A model generated the notes under the pieces. The model was not told the DNA's origin, made no database searches, and was given only the letters and a program-made list of their open reading frames with translations. A program made the position numbers and the translations under genes. A stretch of DNA of 64,000 nucleotides from Methylotenera sp. (GTDB taxonomy: Bacteria > Pseudomonadota > Gammaproteobacteria > Burkholderiales > Methylophilaceae): the NCBI RefSeq assembly GCF_029945535.1, contig NZ_JAQSCU010000019.1:1-64000 (forward strand). Reading direction: 5' to 3'. This document shows, piece by piece, positions 36,056 to 45,995 of this stretch. Position 1 is the first letter of the stretch; each line of letters begins with the position of its first letter.

Positions 36056-37114
36056 TCATTCTGCAATCTCCAGCAGCTTCTTGTTTTGCAAGGCCATCCA
36101 ATGCAATATGAGCGTAAAGCCTACCGCGAGCAATGTTGGTCCAAGAAAAATACCAATAAACCCAAAACTTAAAGCACCACCAAGTACGCCGAACACAATG
36201 AGTAATAAAGGCAAGTGTGAAGAATGGCTAATAAGTATTGGCTTAACTACATTATCTACCGTGCTAATCGCTAGTAAACCATACAGCGCTAAGAATATTG
36301 CCCAACCATGCTCGCCCTGGCCATATAGCCAAAATGAAGCGCCTCCCCAGATTAACGGCGGTCCTACAGGAATTGCCGATAAAAAGAATGTGGCACATGC
36401 TAGCAATAACGGCGCTGGCGCACCGGCCAGTAAAAACCCAGCCATGGCAACAGCTGATTGCGCTAGAGCAGTACCAAATATCCCTAGCATGACGCCCTTT
36501 ACGGTGTTGCATGAAAGAATAAGCATCTCTTCACCAAGTTCGCCACCTAATCTGCGCACGATGGTAACAAGTCCTTGAGCTATTCTAGCGCCATCACGGT
36601 AGAAGAAAAATGCCACAAAAACGACTAGAAGCAATTGTAGAAAGCCACCCGCGACTAATTGCACCGCACGTAAAGCAAACGCGCGCATAGGTTCATAATA
36701 CTGACGTAACAGCTTCATCAACTCTTCATGGCTGGCGGTGGCGCGCTCCCATGAATGGCTGATTTGCTCGCCAACAATGGGTAGATTACGCACCCAATCA
36801 GGCGCTTGTGGCTGCAAATTTTGCAAGCTAGCACCCAGCTGATTGAATAGCTTATCTGAAGAATCGGCCAAATTCATAGCAAGGTATGCCATAGGCAGAA
36901 TCAAGGCGACCAGTAGCAGCAAGGTCATAATCATGGCGGCCCAAGTATCCCGCTTGCCTAAGCGCAACCACAATCGATGATAAAGCGGCCAAGTAAATAA
37001 GCAAAATATGGCGGCGAATAAAGCTGCTGCCATAAAAGGCTGCAACACATAAATGCAGCCTATCGCCAACAAAGTGATGATTGCAATTCGTGTGACTTGG
37101 TTGGTATTAATCAT
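36056..37114 (-). CDS. AI-2E family transporter (PerM/YdiK type)
   Basis: A 352-aa inner-membrane protein with about eight hydrophobic segments: the pair at 8-40, 60-85, 145-175, and a cluster from 205 to 345. Family motifs include a long soluble stretch between helices 3 and 4, FVAFFFYRDG near 170 and SAIPVGPPLIWGGASFWLYGQG near 245. Members export varied small molecules or act as ion exchangers; the substrate is unknown. It stands between the receptor trio and a DUF4349 gene. Confidence 0.85.
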   Translation of the reverse strand: MINTNQVTRIAIITLLAIGCIYVLQPFMAAALFAAIFCLFTWPLYHRLWLRLGKRDTWAAMIMTLLLLVALILPMAYLAMNLADSSDKLFNQLGASLQNLQPQAPDWVRNLPIVGEQISHSWERATASHEELMKLLRQYYEPMRAFALRAVQLVAGGFLQLLLVVFVAFFFYRDGARIAQGLVTIVRRLGGELGEEMLILSCNTVKGVMLGIFGTALAQSAVAMAGFLLAGAPAPLLLACATFFLSAIPVGPPLIWGGASFWLYGQGEHGWAIFLALYGLLAISTVDNVVKPILISHSSHLPLLLIVFGVLGGALSFGFIGIFLGPTLLAVGFTLILHWMALQNKKLLEIAE

Positions 37115-37180
37115 TGAGGTCTCGCCTTAAATTTAACATTCAATTACTTGGCTGCCAAAATCTCGCAGACTGACTTCAAG

Positions 37181-38086
37181 CTACTTGCTTCGCCATTTAT
37201 CTCTAATTTTAATCCACAATTTGCGCGCTAAGATGAGTATGGGAATACCAAATAATAACCACGGCAATATCGTTACAAAGAACGTAATAGCGGCGGCTAA
37301 GCTTTCCATCATGACATGCCCAGCCTCTTTAAGCGCATGTGCAACTGGGGAAAAGAAGCCTTGCTCGGTAATGCCTTGTTTGGCAGTAAAGTCAATATTG
37401 ACTGCAACCAATTCGGTTTCTTGTGCTAATACTTTACGCACACCTTGAATGGTATCGAGTTGACTTTGTGTATCCACCAACTCACGCTGCACTTCAATTA
37501 AGTCTTTAAATTTAGCAGACTTGTCCGTGAGCATTGCACGTAAACTATCACGAAATTCTGTTAGGTTTTTAATCCGCGCTTCTGCATCTATCACTGCGTC
37601 CGTTTTATCTTCACTATCTCGATGATGCTGTAATACTTCTGCATTTTTTGCTAAACCCGAAAGAAATATCTCAACAGACCTAGGTGGCACACGTACGGAT
37701 AAACTCGCAGAAGGCGGGCTATATGGCGTTGCACGATTGTAATTTGCACTCAGAATTTGGCACTTTAACAACTCACAATGTGCAACCGTAGCATCAAATG
37801 CAGACTGCATCTTTTCAGCTTCGGTTTCAACCGTCAGTGCGTGGCGCAAAGCGATATAGCGTTTAGCTGTGGAGTTAGCCGCATTTGGCTCAGTTACTTC
37901 GGTGAGAGATTCCTCGCCGCCGCCCACGCTATCCGCCACTTTAGCTCTTGCCATATCTGACATTGGTGCCGACTTCATCGCAACACTTGGCGCTGGCATT
38001 GACTCAGCTGCACCATCGTTATGTTGCCCACAAGCCACGAGTATTGGTACCGTAGCAATCAAAAACAATTTACTCAAAATACTCAT
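37181..38086 (-). CDS. DUF4349 lipoprotein with C-terminal membrane anchor
   Basis: 301 aa from the ATG of MSILSKLFLIATVPILVAC, which has a lipobox ending LVAC. The track start 13 codons upstream would bury it. A central DUF4349-like region (about 75-240) has YIALRHALTVETEAEKMQ, then an extended coiled coil (KNLTEFRDSLRAMLTDKSAKFKDL). A C-terminal membrane helix (about 265-288) and a basic tail follow. The topology suggests an envelope protein with a periplasmic coiled coil. The function is unknown. Confidence 0.75.
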   Translation of the reverse strand: MSILSKLFLIATVPILVACGQHNDGAAESMPAPSVAMKSAPMSDMARAKVADSVGGGEESLTEVTEPNAANSTAKRYIALRHALTVETEAEKMQSAFDATVAHCELLKCQILSANYNRATPYSPPSASLSVRVPPRSVEIFLSGLAKNAEVLQHHRDSEDKTDAVIDAEARIKNLTEFRDSLRAMLTDKSAKFKDLIEVQRELVDTQSQLDTIQGVRKVLAQETELVAVNIDFTAKQGITEQGFFSPVAHALKEAGHVMMESLAAAITFFVTILPWLLFGIPILILARKLWIKIRDKWRSK

Positions 38087-38146
38087 AATGTCTCCGATGC
38101 TGGGCTGACGCTTAGGCTCCTTCACTGAGCTTCACATAAACCCATC

Positions 38147-38725
38147 TTATTTAGATAACGATTTCAATGCTAATTTAATACCTTCTGCTACAGTCGCGTC
38201 TGCTGGCAACAGTTTCACAGCAGCCAATGCTTCGCGTTCATTGTACCCCAATGAAATCAAGGCATTTAGCACGTCGCTACTGGCTGATTTTGGCTGATTG
38301 CTATTACTTGGGCTTAATCCAGCAACCGTAAATTTATCTTTAAGTTCTAACAATAAACGCTCGGCTGTTTTCTTGCCCACGCCCGGCACGCGCGTAAGCA
38401 TTGCGGTGTCCTGCATGGCAACAGCCTGCACCAAATCATCAATCGATAAACCGCTTAAAATTGAAAGTGCTGACTTTGCACCTATACCATTCACTTTAAG
38501 CAACTGCCTAAAGGTCGCACGCTCTTGGTCGCTGCCAAAACCATACAAAAGCTGTGCATCTTCACGCACTACAAAATGCGTGAGCATCACCACTTTTTCA
38601 CCAATGGCTGGTAGATTATAAAAGGTACTCATCGGCACTTCGCATTCATAGCCCACGCCATTGCAATCAATGAGCACCAACGGCGGTGTTTTTTCCAGCA
38701 AAATCCCGTTCAATCTTCCTATCAT
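38147..38725 (-). CDS. ruvA: Holliday junction DNA helicase subunit RuvA
   Basis: 192 aa from the ATG of [12 protein letters not shown], the family-typical start. An OB-fold N-domain spans about 1-63. Helix-hairpin-helix motifs follow ([20 protein letters not shown] and [20 protein letters not shown]). The C-terminal domain III (about 145-192) contacts RuvB. It tethers RuvB to the four-way junction. It is 77 nt after ruvC. Confidence 0.96.
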   Translation of the reverse strand: MIGRLNGILLEKTPPLVLIDCNGVGYECEVPMSTFYNLPAIGEKVVMLTHFVVREDAQLLYGFGSDQERATFRQLLKVNGIGAKSALSILSGLSIDDLVQAVAMQDTAMLTRVPGVGKKTAERLLLELKDKFTVAGLSPSNSNQPKSASSDVLNALISLGYNEREALAAVKLLPADATVAEGIKLALKSLSK

Positions 38726-38802
38726 GGCATCATCCAAATCATTACTAGTGTTAACAACTGTATATTTTTAAAACTATGACTGTTTAAAAAAGAAAAACAT
38801 CA

Positions 38803-39375
38803 TTAAACCAACCGTCCGCCACGTACTCGGTAGCCAGCGGTAGCAAGCTTGCCCAAGCCTTGTCCACCATGCGCATGGCAAATGGCACAAGCCAAGGCAT
38901 CGGCTGAATCTGGTTTAGGCGTTGCGGGTAAGTTAAGTAAGCGTTTTACCATTTCTTGCACTTGTTCTTTTTGTGCATGGCCGTTGCCGACTACGGCTTG
39001 TTTGACTTGTAGCGCCGTATACTCGGCTACAGATAAATTACGAATCACCGCCGCGCTGATGGCTGCGCCACGGGCTTGACCAAGCAATAAAGTTGATTGT
39101 GGATTGATATTCACAAACACCTTCTCAATCGCCACTTGGTTAGGTTGATAAGTATCAATCACCTCAAACAAACCATCTAAGATGATTTTTAAACGAGCTG
39201 GCAGCTCTTCTCTATCATCTTCGCCTTCAACCTTATTCTTTTTGCCGCTAGCAGTTTTAATTGTGCCGCTTGAGATATAGGTGATTTTTTCACCTACTTT
39301 TTCGATGACACCGAAGCCTGTTAAGCGCAGGCCAGGGTCGATGCCTAAGATTCTGACATTACTCACAATGCTCAA
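38803..39375 (-). CDS. ruvC: Holliday junction endonuclease RuvC
   Basis: A 190-aa resolvase of the RNase H fold. Catalytic acids are in [12 protein letters not shown] (Asp near 13), VAIEKVFVN (Glu near 84) and [16 protein letters not shown] (Asp near 155). A short Lys/Glu-rich insert (about 42-57, [15 protein letters not shown]) follows the second strand and is longer than in E. coli. It belongs to the yebC-ruvC-ruvA group. Confidence 0.95.
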   Translation of the reverse strand: MSIVSNVRILGIDPGLRLTGFGVIEKVGEKITYISSGTIKTASGKKNKVEGEDDREELPARLKIILDGLFEVIDTYQPNQVAIEKVFVNINPQSTLLLGQARGAAISAAVIRNLSVAEYTALQVKQAVVGNGHAQKEQVQEMVKRLLNLPATPKPDSADALACAICHAHGGQGLGKLATAGYRVRGGRLV

Positions 39376-39437
39376 AAAACTAATCGCTTAAAGTCATAAA
39401 AGACGCGAATCAAAAAAGGGATTAAGCAATTCATTTT

Positions 39438-40163
39438 TTAGTCTTCGATGACAGCAGAAGTATAGACATCCTGTACATCGTCTAAGTCATCTAGCGCATC
39501 TAAGATTTTTTGCATTTTCACCGCATCATCACCCGTAAACACGGTTTCCATGTTCGGCTTCATCGTCACTTCTGCCATCACAGCTTTTAAGCCTGCAGCT
39601 TCCATGGCTTCTTTAATCACCATAAAATCGTTTGGTGGCGTGATCACTTCAATACTGCCATCTTCATCCGTCACTACATCTTCTGCGCCAGCTTCTAGCG
39701 CCACTTCCATGACTTTATCTTCATCAGTACCTGGCTCATAAATTAAGCTACCGCAGTGTTTGAACATAAACACCACGCTGCCATCTGTGCCTAAATTACC
39801 GCCATGTTTGCTTAACGCATGACGCACATCCATCACCGCACGTTGTTTGTTATCGGTTAGGCAATCAATAATAATCGCCGCGCCGTTAATGCCGTAACCT
39901 TCGTAACGAATTTCTTCGTAGTTAACGCCTTCTAATTCACCCGTACCTTTTTTAATGGCACGAATGATATTGTCTGCCGGCATGTTCTCTTCTTTAGCTT
40001 CTGCCACTGCCGCACGTAAACGTGGGTTCATGTTCACGTCACCACCGCTCATGCGTGCAGCAACAGTAATTTCTTTAATGATTTTAGTGAAAATTTTGCC
40101 GCGTTTTGCGTCTTGACGACCTTTGCGGTGCTGAATATTTGCCCATTTACTATGACCAGCCAT
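39438..40163 (-). CDS. yebC: YebC/PmpR family DNA-binding regulator
   Basis: 241 aa with the typical start [46 protein letters not shown], and three alpha/beta domains. YebC-family proteins are described as transcription regulators; some act on translation at proline tracts. It sits upstream of ruvC as in many proteobacteria. Confidence 0.96.
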   Translation of the reverse strand: MAGHSKWANIQHRKGRQDAKRGKIFTKIIKEITVAARMSGGDVNMNPRLRAAVAEAKEENMPADNIIRAIKKGTGELEGVNYEEIRYEGYGINGAAIIIDCLTDNKQRAVMDVRHALSKHGGNLGTDGSVVFMFKHCGSLIYEPGTDEDKVMEVALEAGAEDVVTDEDGSIEVITPPNDFMVIKEAMEAAGLKAVMAEVTMKPNMETVFTGDDAVKMQKILDALDDLDDVQDVYTSAVIED

Positions 40164-40222
40164 ATTACCAACCCTTAATACTTGAAAAATAATTGAATTT
40201 TAACACAAGCTCACGCTGCCAC

Positions 40223-41158
40223 TCACTCTTGCCCTTGAGCAGGATCAATCTGCGTATGTTTAATAATGCTGATGCCTGAAATGGTCACCAAAGATAATGC
40301 AATAAACACCATGCCAATCAATTCATAAGTATTTGGCACTTCATTTAATTGAATCCAAGCGGCTATTACGCCGATAACTGGGGCCAACATACTTGCCATA
40401 CTTGCTACACCTGCTTGCAAACGTTGCAGCGCATATAGCCACAACACCCAAGCCAAACAGCCGCTAAATAAGACATTAAACAGCACAGCAAAAACAAAAG
40501 TTGGCGTCCACTGCATAGGTTGAGCTGGCAAAATAAAAGCAACTACGACAACTGGAATTGACCCTAGAAACATAGGCCAAGCAGTGAGGTTGAGCAAATC
40601 TAAATGAGGTGCGCGTTGATGTAACTTCTTTGAAACGATGGCGGATATGGCCCATGAAACGCCTGAACAAACCGCCAAAAACATACTAAAGCCATCTGCC
40701 TTAATATGCAGCGGATCAAAAATAAGCACCATACCAAACAAGGCAAACAACACCGCCAACCACTGCCAGCCCTGTATTTTTTCACCCAACATTGGCCAAG
40801 CGAACAACATGACCCAAAATGGCATTGTGTAAGTTAGCACCGCAGTTTTACCCGCTCCGCCCTCTACCAGCGCCCAAATCAGCACCCCAGTAAACCCACA
40901 AGACTGCAAAAGTCCTAGTACTAACATTGTAGGAAATTCTTTTAGTGCTAATGGGCGCTTAGTCAAATAAATCAGTACAAATAACACAATAGAACCAAAG
41001 AAAGTACGTATCGCCGCAAACTGAAAAGGGCTAGCAAACTGCACCGCTTGCTTCATCACCACCCAGTTATAGCCCCAAATAATCGTGAGTATAAAAAGTG
41101 CAATGAACGCTTTAACGATGAGCTTTTTCTCTTGTTTACTTTCAGTTTCTTTTTGCAT
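40223..41158 (-). CDS. DMT superfamily (EamA) transporter
   Basis: A 311-aa inner-membrane protein with ten predicted helices arranged as two EamA halves (about 15-140 and 160-295). Markers include WGYNWVVMKQAVQFASP, the duplicated AVLFALFGMVLIF and YELIGMVFIALSLVTIS. It is probably an exporter of a metabolite such as an amino acid; the substrate is unknown. It is divergent from the CBS-domain gene. Confidence 0.87.
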   Translation of the reverse strand: MQKETESKQEKKLIVKAFIALFILTIIWGYNWVVMKQAVQFASPFQFAAIRTFFGSIVLFVLIYLTKRPLALKEFPTMLVLGLLQSCGFTGVLIWALVEGGAGKTAVLTYTMPFWVMLFAWPMLGEKIQGWQWLAVLFALFGMVLIFDPLHIKADGFSMFLAVCSGVSWAISAIVSKKLHQRAPHLDLLNLTAWPMFLGSIPVVVVAFILPAQPMQWTPTFVFAVLFNVLFSGCLAWVLWLYALQRLQAGVASMASMLAPVIGVIAAWIQLNEVPNTYELIGMVFIALSLVTISGISIIKHTQIDPAQGQE

Positions 41159-41254
41159 AAATTATTTTTTTGCAGAATTAGATGATTTTTGAATTTGCTT
41201 AGATCATTATAAGGTGTATATTTTTATGGTAGTACTAAATGTGAGGAGAACAAC

Positions 41255-41686
41255 ATGAAAACATTACAACAATTACTAGATAATAAAAAACATAAAACCG
41301 TTATTTCAATTGCTCCACATCGCCCTGTATTTGATGCCTTAGTGGTGCTTGCGGAATATAAAATAGGTGCATTACTGGTACTTGATGGCGACAAACTAGT
41401 CGGTATTTTTTCTGAACGTGATTACGCGCGGGAAATTATTCTTAAAGGCAAATCTTCAAAAACTACGCCTATTAGCGAAGTCATGTCATCCAATGTGCTC
41501 ACTGTTAAGCCTAGCGATACGGTAGAGCAAGCGATGAATATTATGTCTGATAAACATATCCGTCATTTACCTGTGCTAGAAGGTGACAAAGTCATTGGCA
41601 TGCTATCGATTGGTGACTTAGTGAAAGAAACCATTGAGTATCAGCAAACACTCATTAAGCAGCTTGAGAGCTATATTACGGGATAG
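41255..41686 (+). CDS. CBS-domain protein
   Basis: 143 aa made of two CBS modules (about 8-65 and 72-128) with HRPVFDALVVLAEYKIGALLVL, SERDYAREIILKGKSS and DKHIRHLPVLEGDKVIGMLSIGDLV. Such stand-alone pairs bind adenosyl nucleotides and act as sensors. A GAGGAGA ribosome binding site lies about 6 nt before the ATG. It is monocistronic. The partner is unknown. Confidence 0.92.
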   Translation: MKTLQQLLDNKKHKTVISIAPHRPVFDALVVLAEYKIGALLVLDGDKLVGIFSERDYAREIILKGKSSKTTPISEVMSSNVLTVKPSDTVEQAMNIMSDKHIRHLPVLEGDKVIGMLSIGDLVKETIEYQQTLIKQLESYITG

Positions 41687-41748
41687 GTGTTAGCTAGGCT
41701 TATCATTAAGCCAACCAGTTTTAGCACCACTTGATAATGCGCTTCAGC

Positions 41749-42285
41749 TTAGCGAGTGGTGTCATACGGCTTGCCTGAAATCATCTGCTTCAGTAGGCTC
41801 TTCTTTTGTAGCCTGGACATAAGCAAGACTGCTACTATGTGCAACATTATCAGGCCTTGCAACACATTAGAAAAAATCATGTGTAAATCGACAGGCCAAT
41901 CTTCGCCCCAATAAACATCTGTGCGACTTAGCCAACCAGTCAATGCTAACAATATAATCAGCAACCAAATAATGTAGACCGCTAGCTGTCCAAGTGGGTT
42001 ATGGCCAATATGTGGTGCAAATATTTGCGTGCGAATCTCATGAATATGCAGCTTAATACTTGCAAAAGTGGGCATATAAAATCTGGAAGAAGCTACTTTG
42101 CTTAGCCATAGTCCATAGCCAACTCTTGCAAACACTAGCGTCAAACAAAAATAACCAATAAACCGATGCCAAAAACCGGTATCGTTAAAAAAGTTGACGA
42201 GTACAAAAAGCGCTACCAGCCAATGCGTGATGCGCACAAAAACCGTCCAGACAATAGTCTGTGTTTTTGTTTCAGGAATACTCAT
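41749..42285 (-). CDS. Cytochrome b561 family protein
   Basis: A 178-aa inner-membrane protein with four helices. His residues sit in positions expected for two b hemes (RITHWLVALF near 20, HRFIGYFC near 39, and MIFSNVLQGLIMLHIVAVLL near 140). It probably passes electrons between a soluble donor and the quinone pool. It follows the small PepSY protein by 39 nt, a common pair, and ends the minus-strand iron block. Confidence 0.88.
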   Translation of the reverse strand: MSIPETKTQTIVWTVFVRITHWLVALFVLVNFFNDTGFWHRFIGYFCLTLVFARVGYGLWLSKVASSRFYMPTFASIKLHIHEIRTQIFAPHIGHNPLGQLAVYIIWLLIILLALTGWLSRTDVYWGEDWPVDLHMIFSNVLQGLIMLHIVAVLLMSRLQKKSLLKQMISGKPYDTTR

Positions 42286-42324
42286 CAGGTTACGCTAAAT
42301 TAAGGCTTAGTCTTTAGGTGCCGC

Positions 42325-42588
42325 TTACTCTTTAAGACCTTCAGCTTTAATGATGGCTAGCGTTTTTGTATCAAAGTAAATTTCTACTTTTTTACCTTCT
42401 TTATTTCTACCGTACATTTCATAACAGTTACCATCTACCTTGAATTTTTTAATGGTGTAACCTTCGTCCGTTAATGCTTTTTTTAGGGTTTCTTCAGCAG
42501 CCCACTCGGATTTTGGGTAAACAGGGCAATCCGCAGAAGCCATTGCTTGTAGCGGAATTAAACTTAATAGTGCGAATATAAAACGCAT
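42325..42588 (-). CDS. Small periplasmic PepSY-domain protein
   Basis: 87 aa with a signal peptide of about 18 residues (cleavage near ASA-DC) and a single PepSY-type module (AAEETLKKALTDEGYTIKKFKVDGNCYE, then VEIYFDTKTLAIIK). Two Cys in the mature protein may pair. It is encoded directly upstream of cytochrome b561, where such proteins are often found and may be redox or regulatory partners. Confidence 0.85.
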   Translation of the reverse strand: MRFIFALLSLIPLQAMASADCPVYPKSEWAAEETLKKALTDEGYTIKKFKVDGNCYEMYGRNKEGKKVEIYFDTKTLAIIKAEGLKE

Positions 42589-42665
42589 GATTTTTTCCTT
42601 AGTGTATATATCTCGAGTTAGATCTCAAGAGTTTTAGTGCAAGTAAGCGAGTATTGAACAAGCTG

Positions 42666-43346
42666 CTAAGTATCGGCCCACATACGAATCAAATTATGAT
42701 AATTACCTGTGAGTCTAATCACCGCAGCATTATCACCAACTTGCTGACGTAACGTCACTATTGCCGCATCCATATCGAATAGCAAGGTTCTTTGCGCGTC
42801 ATCTCGTATCATACTTTGCACCCAGAAAAAGCATGCTAAGCGCGCCCCGCTTGTGACAGGGCGCACATGATGCAAACTGGTGCCAGGATAAAGCACCATA
42901 TCACCCGCTGGCAATTTAACCATTTGGTGCCCATAGGTATCTTCAATTACCAACTCACCACCTTCATAGCTATCAGGATCAGCAATGAAAAGTGTGCAAG
43001 AAATATCTGTACGCACATGCAGGCCAGTAATAGCATGCGTACGCACGGCATTATCAATATGCGCACCAAAATCCATGCCTACCCGATATTGGTTAAACAA
43101 CGGCGGGTAGATTTTTTTTGGTAAAGCCGCAGAAAAGAACAGCGCATGACGGCTTAAAGCTCTTAGCACTATTTCACGCGCAGCTTCTGCATCTGGTGAA
43201 GTTTCAGGTAATTGAATATTACGTTTAACCTGTGCCGATTGCGTACCCGCAGTCACCTTACCATCTGTCCATTCGGCCTTAGCCATGAGCACTTGCAACT
43301 TTGCAAGTTCTTCAGCATTTAATACTTGGGGTACGCGCAACAACAT
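42666..43346 (-). CDS. piuC: Fe(II)/2-oxoglutarate PKHD-type hydroxylase (PiuC/YbiX)
   Basis: A 226-aa double-stranded beta-helix dioxygenase with iron ligands in GAHIDNAVR (HxD near 95-97) and [13 protein letters not shown] (His near 157, with the 2-oxoglutarate Arg downstream). Family-typical segments are QVKRNIQLP and [11 protein letters not shown]. The E. coli homologue YbiX is encoded next to fiu; the same pair occurs here, with the receptor immediately upstream. It is likely iron-regulated with the receptor. The substrate is unknown. Confidence 0.93.
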   Translation of the reverse strand: MLLRVPQVLNAEELAKLQVLMAKAEWTDGKVTAGTQSAQVKRNIQLPETSPDAEAAREIVLRALSRHALFFSAALPKKIYPPLFNQYRVGMDFGAHIDNAVRTHAITGLHVRTDISCTLFIADPDSYEGGELVIEDTYGHQMVKLPAGDMVLYPGTSLHHVRPVTSGARLACFFWVQSMIRDDAQRTLLFDMDAAIVTLRQQVGDNAAVIRLTGNYHNLIRMWADT

Positions 43347-43373
43347 TTTAAATCCTTATTCAACCCTTAATTT

Positions 43374-43401
43374 CGTCATTCCCACCTGCGCGGGAATGAC
43401 G
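43374..43401. repeat. REP-like palindrome between receptor gene and piuC
   Basis: CGTCATTCCC...GGGAATGACG with 10-bp perfect arms around an 8-nt loop. It lies between the receptor stop and the piuC start. It could stabilise or attenuate the bicistronic message. Confidence 0.8.
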
Positions 43402-43432
43402 TGTGTGTAGTGACACAGACTATGCTTTACAA

Positions 43433-45757
43433 TTAAAACTTATATTCAGTCGTAATGATAGCTTGTCTACGATTACCTGGCACAGTGAAACCGCCATTAT
43501 CATAAACATCACCATAGTAGGTTTTATCAAACAGATTCTTAACGTTTAAACGCACCGCCCATTTCTGTGCTTCATAAGCCAGCATTGCATCCCAACGTGT
43601 ATATCCAGGCGCAATATTTGGCTTAAACTCACCATTCACAAAATTAGCGCCGGCTCCGCCACTCGGATTATAACCATAGCGTTCATCTTTAGCTTCAAAG
43701 CCTCCACCAACTTTCCAGTTACCCAAAAATTTATAGGTGGTCCACATATTAAAAGTGACAGGTGCAGTATTACGAGCTCGCTGCCCTTTATATCCCGAAT
43801 ATGCGGGTGTAATAACACCAGTCGTTGCATTCACATTTTCAGCGACTTCTAAAATTTTTGCATCCATGAATGCTAGTCCGCTGAATATCTCCCAGTTATC
43901 AGTAATATTACCAGTCACCTCAAACTCCAAACCATCAGTACGGCGCTTTTTCGTTAAAATGCTTGCGGTTGCTTCCAAATCAGTACTACGTTCCCAATCT
44001 TTGGTAGTACGGTAAAGCGCTGTTCTAAAAGACAAATCACCATCTAAGAACAGCCACTTTGCACCCAGCTCTACCGTTTTACTTCTTTCCGGTGGTTGTG
44101 GCACAACCGTCAATTGATACAAATCAGCTGTCGGGCTAAATGAATCACTGTAACTCAGGTAATAATGATTTTCTGGTGTTTGGTGCCATGACAAACCTGC
44201 TCGATAACTATTCTCACCATAACTTAACTTAGGTGATGTAGCACTTGAATACTCTGCTCGCATTTCATCACGACGTACTCCTAATAACAAATCCCAATTT
44301 CGAACAAACTCAATCGTATCCTGCACATACGCAGCATAGTTATCTGCCTGAAACTTCGATGCTGCGGCAGAGCTATAAGAATTGCGATCGTAAAATACAC
44401 CATTTACTGCGATGGCACTGCTTAGCGCATTGTTATTAGCATTGGTATTATTCAAATTTCCGTATGATAAGCCTGTTGTTGCATTAAAGCCTTGCAAGCT
44501 ATGTCGCTCGGAGTCTTCTTTCAAATACTCGAGACCTGCCAAGAATTGGTTTTTCATGCCAGCCAAATCAAATTTGGTACTAAAATCGGACTGAATCGTG
44601 TCAGTTGTATACTGCGTGCTACGCGTTGTGTTGCCGTTAGAGAGGGTAACAGTGTCAGGGTTAGTAGCAAAATTGATAACCCCTGTTCCTGTAGCCGTTG
44701 GTGCTAAAGCACCAGACGTTTGTGCCCAATAGGCACGATCATAATCAGCATGCCTGATTTGCGTACGTAGTTGGGTATCTTCAGTAAATTTATGGGTAAA
44801 TATACCGGTCGTGATACTGGTCTCACTATCATCAAAATTGCGAGCTGTACCCCAGAATGTAGAGTCATTTCCAATGCTATTGTTAATAGGTCTGGTACTA
44901 ACAAAACGAATACCATAATCCGGCACATCTCTTGTTTTGGTATAAACGTGATTTAGAAAAAATTCGTTATTAGTGCCAATACCAGTACCAACACTTAAAG
45001 CGATACCTTGACGATCAGATTCTGGTCTGTCACCTGTTGCTGGATTTTCGCGGTAAGTCTCTTCCGAGCGATCCATCACATTGACACGGATAGCAGTAGT
45101 ATCACCTAATTTTTTATTAAAATCACCTGTAAATTGATGATAATTATATTCACCAAAACTACCCGTAACTGTGTTTTTATCAGCAAGCTCAGCCATTTTA
45201 GTGACTTGGTTAATCACACCACCCGCTTGACCGCGACCGAACAACATAGCGGCAGAGCCACGAAGCACATCAACTTGCTCTAGGTTAAATGTCTCACGGT
45301 AGTATTGAGCAGTATCGCGAACACCATCTAGATAAATATCACCGAAAGTATAAAAACCGCGTAAGTTAAAGTTATCACCACCACGACCACCTTCTGCCGC
45401 ATTAAAAGTTAAGCCAGAAACATTACGCAGTGCTTCACGCAATGAACTCACTTGCTGATCTTGCATCAAGCTATGTGTAACTGTAGTAATCGCTTGTGGA
45501 ATATCGTGTGGATCTTGCAGCACTTTGCCTACGCGTGTTTTAGTGGCTTGGTAGCCATCTGCTTTTGATTCTGTATTGGTGGCATTCACCTTCACTTCAC
45601 TAAGCTCCGCTGGTGCATTTTCCGCTTTATTTACGGTGGTTGGCACTGCTTTTTCTTTGTTTGCAGTATCTTCTGCCATGCTCACTAACGGGTAAGCTGA
45701 GGCAATAGCGATTGCGACGACATTCAATGCCAGCCTAGGCATTTTTCTTGATTTCAT
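43433..45757 (-). CDS. TonB-dependent catecholate-type siderophore receptor (Fiu-like)
   Basis: A 774-aa protein with a signal peptide of about 28 residues. The plug domain spans about 75-205 (TRVGKVLQDPHDIPQAITTV, GLTFNAAEGGRGGDNFNLRGF, VDVLRGSAAMLFGRGQAGGVINQVTK), followed by a 22-strand-type barrel ending in ITTEYKF. The long asparagine-rich extracellular loops and adjacent piuC resemble E. coli Fiu, a receptor for monomeric catechols; ligand assignment is by analogy only. Upstream are a paired AGCCAGCCA element and a Fur-box-like site. Confidence 0.9.
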   Translation of the reverse strand: MKSRKMPRLALNVVAIAIASAYPLVSMAEDTANKEKAVPTTVNKAENAPAELSEVKVNATNTESKADGYQATKTRVGKVLQDPHDIPQAITTVTHSLMQDQQVSSLREALRNVSGLTFNAAEGGRGGDNFNLRGFYTFGDIYLDGVRDTAQYYRETFNLEQVDVLRGSAAMLFGRGQAGGVINQVTKMAELADKNTVTGSFGEYNYHQFTGDFNKKLGDTTAIRVNVMDRSEETYRENPATGDRPESDRQGIALSVGTGIGTNNEFFLNHVYTKTRDVPDYGIRFVSTRPINNSIGNDSTFWGTARNFDDSETSITTGIFTHKFTEDTQLRTQIRHADYDRAYWAQTSGALAPTATGTGVINFATNPDTVTLSNGNTTRSTQYTTDTIQSDFSTKFDLAGMKNQFLAGLEYLKEDSERHSLQGFNATTGLSYGNLNNTNANNNALSSAIAVNGVFYDRNSYSSAAASKFQADNYAAYVQDTIEFVRNWDLLLGVRRDEMRAEYSSATSPKLSYGENSYRAGLSWHQTPENHYYLSYSDSFSPTADLYQLTVVPQPPERSKTVELGAKWLFLDGDLSFRTALYRTTKDWERSTDLEATASILTKKRRTDGLEFEVTGNITDNWEIFSGLAFMDAKILEVAENVNATTGVITPAYSGYKGQRARNTAPVTFNMWTTYKFLGNWKVGGGFEAKDERYGYNPSGGAGANFVNGEFKPNIAPGYTRWDAMLAYEAQKWAVRLNVKNLFDKTYYGDVYDNGGFTVPGNRRQAIITTEYKF

Positions 45758-45794
45758 GGTTTTTCCTAAAAATTAAACTTGGAATTATCAAACT

Positions 45795-45823
45795 TGGCTG
45801 GCTTGCAAGTGTGCTGGCTGGCT
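45795..45823 (-). promoter_or_regulatory. Paired AGCCAGCCA element (receptor leader, copy R1)
   Basis: Two exact AGCCAGCCA copies (sense strand) flank an 11-nt spacer that can pair as GCA-CACT-TGC. The proximal copy ends 37 nt upstream of the receptor ATG. The same architecture is found upstream of the three other iron-block receptors. A Fur-like box lies about 65 nt further upstream. Confidence 0.6.
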
Positions 45824-45887
45824 AATGAATGTTTTAATTGAGTGTTCTTACTAAAAATATCTAGCCAAAACTAGAGTATTGAATGCT

Positions 45888-45906
45888 AATAAGAACTATT
45901 CTCAAT
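45888..45906 (-). promoter_or_regulatory. Fur-box-like site
   Basis: The sense strand ATTGAGAATAGTTCTTATT matches the TGAGAAT-N-ATTCTCA form of the Fur consensus fully on the left half and at five of seven positions on the right. It lies about 130 nt upstream of the Fiu-like receptor start, in the 238-nt gap after the PepSY gene. This makes the receptor a separate, iron-repressed transcription unit. Confidence 0.55.
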
Positions 45907-45995
45907 ATGATAGCAAATTTAATCTTGGAAATAAAGTGTTAAGTTGAGTAAAGATTTAACTTAGTCACACGAATGAATACTAGAGAAAAGTAGAA

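Noticed and set aside
36081-36578. 165-aa plus-strand ORF
   Set aside because: Antisense to the AI-2E transporter gene.
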